A stretch of DNA of 64,000 nt from Brugia malayi (lineage: Eukaryota; Nematoda; Chromadorea; Rhabditida; Onchocercidae): contig NW_025062478.1 of assembly GCF_000002995.4 (NCBI RefSeq), positions 10,350,001 through 10,414,000 on the forward strand, read 5' to 3'. The notes beneath the pieces were generated by a model that was not told where the DNA came from, did not search any database, and was given only the letters and a program-made list of their open reading frames with translations. Position 1 is the stretch's first letter. Each line of letters opens with the position of its first letter. A program made the translations under genes and the position numbers. Shown piece after piece: positions 61,160-64,000 of the stretch.

Positions 61160-61682
61160 AGGTTGCGCTTTACTCTTTATTTTATTTTATAAAAAATACG
61201 CATTGCTATTTCTGCTGCTATTGATTATTTATATTTTTCATCAGTCAATTTTTCTATCACTTCTTTATTTGTTAGATAACTCTTTATCTCTCGCTGTTAT
61301 TGTTGTTATAGTTCCGCGTCTTGGTCATATATGTATATTTGTTTTTGTTAGAATAAATAAGTTCCCTAACCGTTCCTACGTGGTACCTTGTATGCTATGC
61401 ATGAAGAACTTGGAAATTAATATTGCTGTTGTTAAATTATTAATGAAATTAAATTGCTTACTCGATTATTGCATAAACAACATGGATACCATAAAGTTAA
61501 CTACGCAATTTGCAATGAAAACTTCATCCATTCATTTCATTTGTCGATTCGCATTCAGAATTCTGTTTCAGTTACTCTATTTGCGTTCAAAATTCCATTC
61601 ACTAAAAATATTTGATAATCTAACCCAGTAGTGAATCCATCAGTGAATAACAGCATTAGCTAGTAAAGTTTTTTGAATTAAA
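61160..61682. other. 3' flank of array 2
   Basis: Contains an open frame without a usable ATG (61,203-61,631), largely hydrophobic and AT-driven, which I do not accept as a gene. A short piece near 61,631 (GTGAATCCATCAGTGAA) resembles sequence near 21,145, just upstream of array 1. Confidence 0.5.
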
Positions 61683-61715
61683 CCCGACTTGAAACCACAT
61701 ATGCGGAATCGTTAA
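61683..61715 (+). pseudogene. Relic of a zinc-finger C-terminus
   Basis: Ten codons and a stop read PDLKPHMRNR, aligning to the end of the last finger (CGLKLHMRNH) and its stop codon. The zinc-binding residues are incomplete. It suggests that the array once extended further to the right. Confidence 0.55.
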
Positions 61716-63174
61716 AGCGTGCAGGTTAAATAGAAATAAGCTCTGATATTTCTATTGTGAAATGACCGAATAATTGGTTGGCAACTAATAAATGCTTCGA
61801 ATGGATGAAACACTTGAAGAGTTATATAAGGAAACATTGTGCCATAAAGATCAAATATGTCTGTGCAACTATTTCTGCTGGAGCAAAATATTCATAATGT
61901 TAATAATTCTCACATTGCATAATCCTACTAATACAAATCGTAAAAACTTTTCTTTATTAAATAATATTGGATTTCATTGAATATAACCACAAAATCCTGA
62001 CTTGACATAAGTGATCTTTTGAGTTAAATTTACTTCAATTTCCATAATTGACCTTTTTTCTTTCATTCTGCATTTATGACTATCATCATTTATTGCGTGA
62101 CGAAAATTTTTGTGACATAAAAAAGGAATGTAATTAAAGGAGTGATTAGCTCTATAGCGCAACAGACTTGTTTTGATGAGTAAATAAGGTTTGTGTAGGT
62201 TGAATAAAACTTGTGAAATTACTGCTAATATTTATTTCAAATTTGAGCACGAAAAAATAACTTATCGAAACATTTCAGTGAAGAAGATGAAATATCACTA
62301 TTCATTTTTTCATTATCCTTTAAGTATATAATTAAAAATCTTGTTGTCATTGAGGTTGCAACGGATTAAAGATTTCTATCTTTTTAGATTGAAGTAAACT
62401 TGAACACTCTTTCGTCGATTGAATTAAAAAGAAATCTTTTTCAGAGAAAGTGCATTAAATTATATATTTTGGAAATTTTTGTATTTAAATTAACAATTTA
62501 ATTAGCTTCGAATAAATGAACGAAAATTTTGAAGTAATTATTTTTTATTCTTTTCATTTCATTACCTTTAAATTTCAATGCCTTTAAACATCTTTGCATA
62601 TCACATTTGACATTGAAAAAAGCAGAAAATTGCCAATTTCATTTTATAATTTATTTCTACTGGAAATATAGAAATTGTAATATCATGTTAATCATTAGAG
62701 ATCATAGCTTTTTGGATATTACCAGAAGCGATAACTTTGTGCGCTTTAGTAAATTTTATGTACCTAATTATTTAAATCAAATAAAAAATAAAAAAGAAAA
62801 CGGTGAATAACCTCCTTTTTTATTTATATATAAATTCATAAATAAGAATGAAATAATTGTTGTGGAAGCAAAATTTTACGGAAGATTTGATAATTTAATT
62901 TATTATTGGAAAATTTTTCTAAGAAAGAATTTAAAATATGGTTTTAAAATGAAAACACTTCTTAATAACAAATGTCAATTGGAGTCAGTAATCAAATTCA
63001 TTTTATTAGTTGCTAAGAAATGTAGTGCTACTGAGTTATCAGATTATATATTTTGTTAAAGGTTAAACATTTCGCTAAGTTTTTCCAAATTTAGCAACTC
63101 TTTACATCGTTTTTCTATCAGATTAAAAGAAATGTGACTAATTCTTTAGAACTTAAAAAATAAAGAAATCATGA
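61716..63174. other. Region without a recognisable gene
   Basis: Several short open frames (for example 61,792-61,980 and 62,862-63,059) lack splice context, repeats or family features. Nothing else seen. Confidence 0.45.
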
Positions 63175-63250
63175 ATGCCTACACTTTTGAAACCGGTTGG
63201 ATCTGATTGGGATATGTGCGAAGGTTGTTTCGCTTACATGCCTTTTTTAG
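63175..63250 (+). CDS. Probable first exon of a new gene, truncated by window end
   Basis: ATG followed by 24 codons (MPTLLKPVGSDWDMCEGCFA, then YMPFL) and a consensus G-GTAAGT donor at 63,251. An overlapping out-of-frame ATG lies 4 bp upstream. A candidate next exon begins near 63,901 (phase G+AA) and reads EDDEEICEICIS, with a CPLC further on in another frame. Paired CxxC motifs hint at a zinc-binding RING-like domain, but the exon borders cannot be settled here. Confidence 0.4.
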
Positions 63251-64000
63251 GTAAGTTTTCCTTAATATCTTCAATTTCGTCGATTCCTAAGTGAAAATTT
63301 CATTTATATTTTCATCGTTTTTTTTTTTTTTAATAGATTTTATTATATTAATTGTTTTCTTACTAGGCATTAAATAATGGATGAATTAATTCATTTTTAA
63401 AAAGTCTGTTAAATCGCCTGTGACTGTAACGATTTACTAGCCAGCCGGTAGTCGATATTTGATAGAAAATATATGAATTACAGTTGATCGAATTAAATAT
63501 CATTTTTAGTCATTAACTTATTCAATCATTGATAACGAATAGTTCGACACTCGAATAAGTAAGAAAAAAAGGAAGTTGACTGTAATGTTGCAAATTATTA
63601 TGCATAAAATCACTAGTATAAAATATATTTAAAGATCAAATCCAGAAATAACTAAATTAATTTCGTGCTACACTGCATGCCAATATCAGAAAGAGGATGA
63701 AAAACGAATTGTTAAAAGCATTGTTTTGTACTTAGTTCAGGATGTGATGTTTGGATAATTATTTATACTTAACATGTCGATTGGAATAATGTTAAATCAC
63801 GGTTTGAATTTGCCAAAGTGATGCTTGAAATAAACGACTGCTCACATTTGACTTATTCTTTTTTGTAAGTTATTTGAATTTGTTTAAATTTCAATTAAAG
63901 AAGATGACGAGGAAATATGCGAAATATGTATAAGTTATATCTTGTTACCATCCTTATTTATCAGAACAAATTGAAGCCTGTCCTCTCTGTATTCTTATAT
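63251..64000. other. Presumed intron and following partial exon
   Basis: AT-rich up to about 63,900. The last 100 bp contain cysteine-rich open frames (EICEIC; SEQIEACPLC) in two frames that may be joined by splicing beyond what can be resolved. Confidence 0.3.

Larger units (their letters stand above)
35909..61372. repeat. Copy 2 of the large direct duplication
   Basis: Starts at the base equivalent to 12,993 (BBS2 intron 7) and runs collinearly through BBS2 exons 7-1, TSSK, the inter-gene region and a six-unit zinc-finger array to the point equivalent to 34,967. It then continues into unique DNA. About 25.5 kb against 22.0 kb in copy 1; the difference comes mainly from array length. Confidence 0.95.

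Noticed and set aside
61203..61631. 142-codon open frame after the last zinc-finger gene
   Set aside because: No ATG at its start. It is rich in Leu/Ile/Phe from AT-rich DNA, and the region is most simply the 3' flank.
62607..63059. Two short plus-strand frames of 65-67 codons
   Set aside because: AT-driven, and at least one lacks an ATG start. No family features or splice sites.

Overview
The window is AT-rich eukaryotic DNA with many short introns. Splice sites are GTAAGT/GTATGT-like donors and TTTTCAG-like acceptors, and poly-A/T and AT microsatellites are frequent. Intron-rich BBS2 and testican homologues and a TSSK-type kinase fit a nematode. A parasitic clade III (spirurid/filarial-like) worm is my best guess, but I cannot prove it from sequence alone. 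Nothing bacterial, viral or CRISPR-like is present.

Left third (1-19,157): the 3' part of a testican/SPOCK-like gene (+ strand, exons 681-9,411) whose 7.4-kb intron contains a nested antisense gene for a small single-pass membrane protein with two alternative last exons. A complete 15-exon BBS2 homologue (- strand, 15,907-9,620) is convergent with testican, with an RFX/DAF-19-type X-box 49 bp upstream of its start codon. A 7-exon testis-specific-serine-kinase-like gene (+, 16,610-19,157) is divergent from BBS2 across a 0.7-kb shared promoter region.

Middle and right (21.4-61.2 kb): two tandem arrays of C2H2 zinc-finger genes, ten units in all, separated by a 941-bp run of N (34,968-35,908). 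The last exon of each unit begins with PLDLS, the classical CtBP-binding motif, followed by 5 to 13 TGEKP-linked fingers. Units come in two forms. Type A has a TATA-containing promoter cassette directly upstream. Type B has about 1.75 kb of extra DNA inserted after that cassette. Two type B units are cut off in the seventh finger by a fusion to the upstream flank of the next type A unit.

Everything from 12,993 to the gap recurs from the end of the gap to 61,372: the BBS2 5' half, TSSK, the inter-gene region, the zinc-finger array and the 3' flank. The second copy starts mid-intron in BBS2 at the gap edge, and the first copy ends mid-flank at the other edge. Two overlapping haplotype contigs placed end to end is therefore the likeliest explanation, with a real segmental duplication as the alternative. 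Bursts of one-base homopolymer indels break the second TSSK copy and zinc-finger units 3 and 4. They look like unpolished sequence rather than old pseudogene decay.

The right end (61.4-64 kb) holds a relic of a zinc-finger C-terminus, otherwise featureless DNA, and the probable first exon of another gene running off the window.
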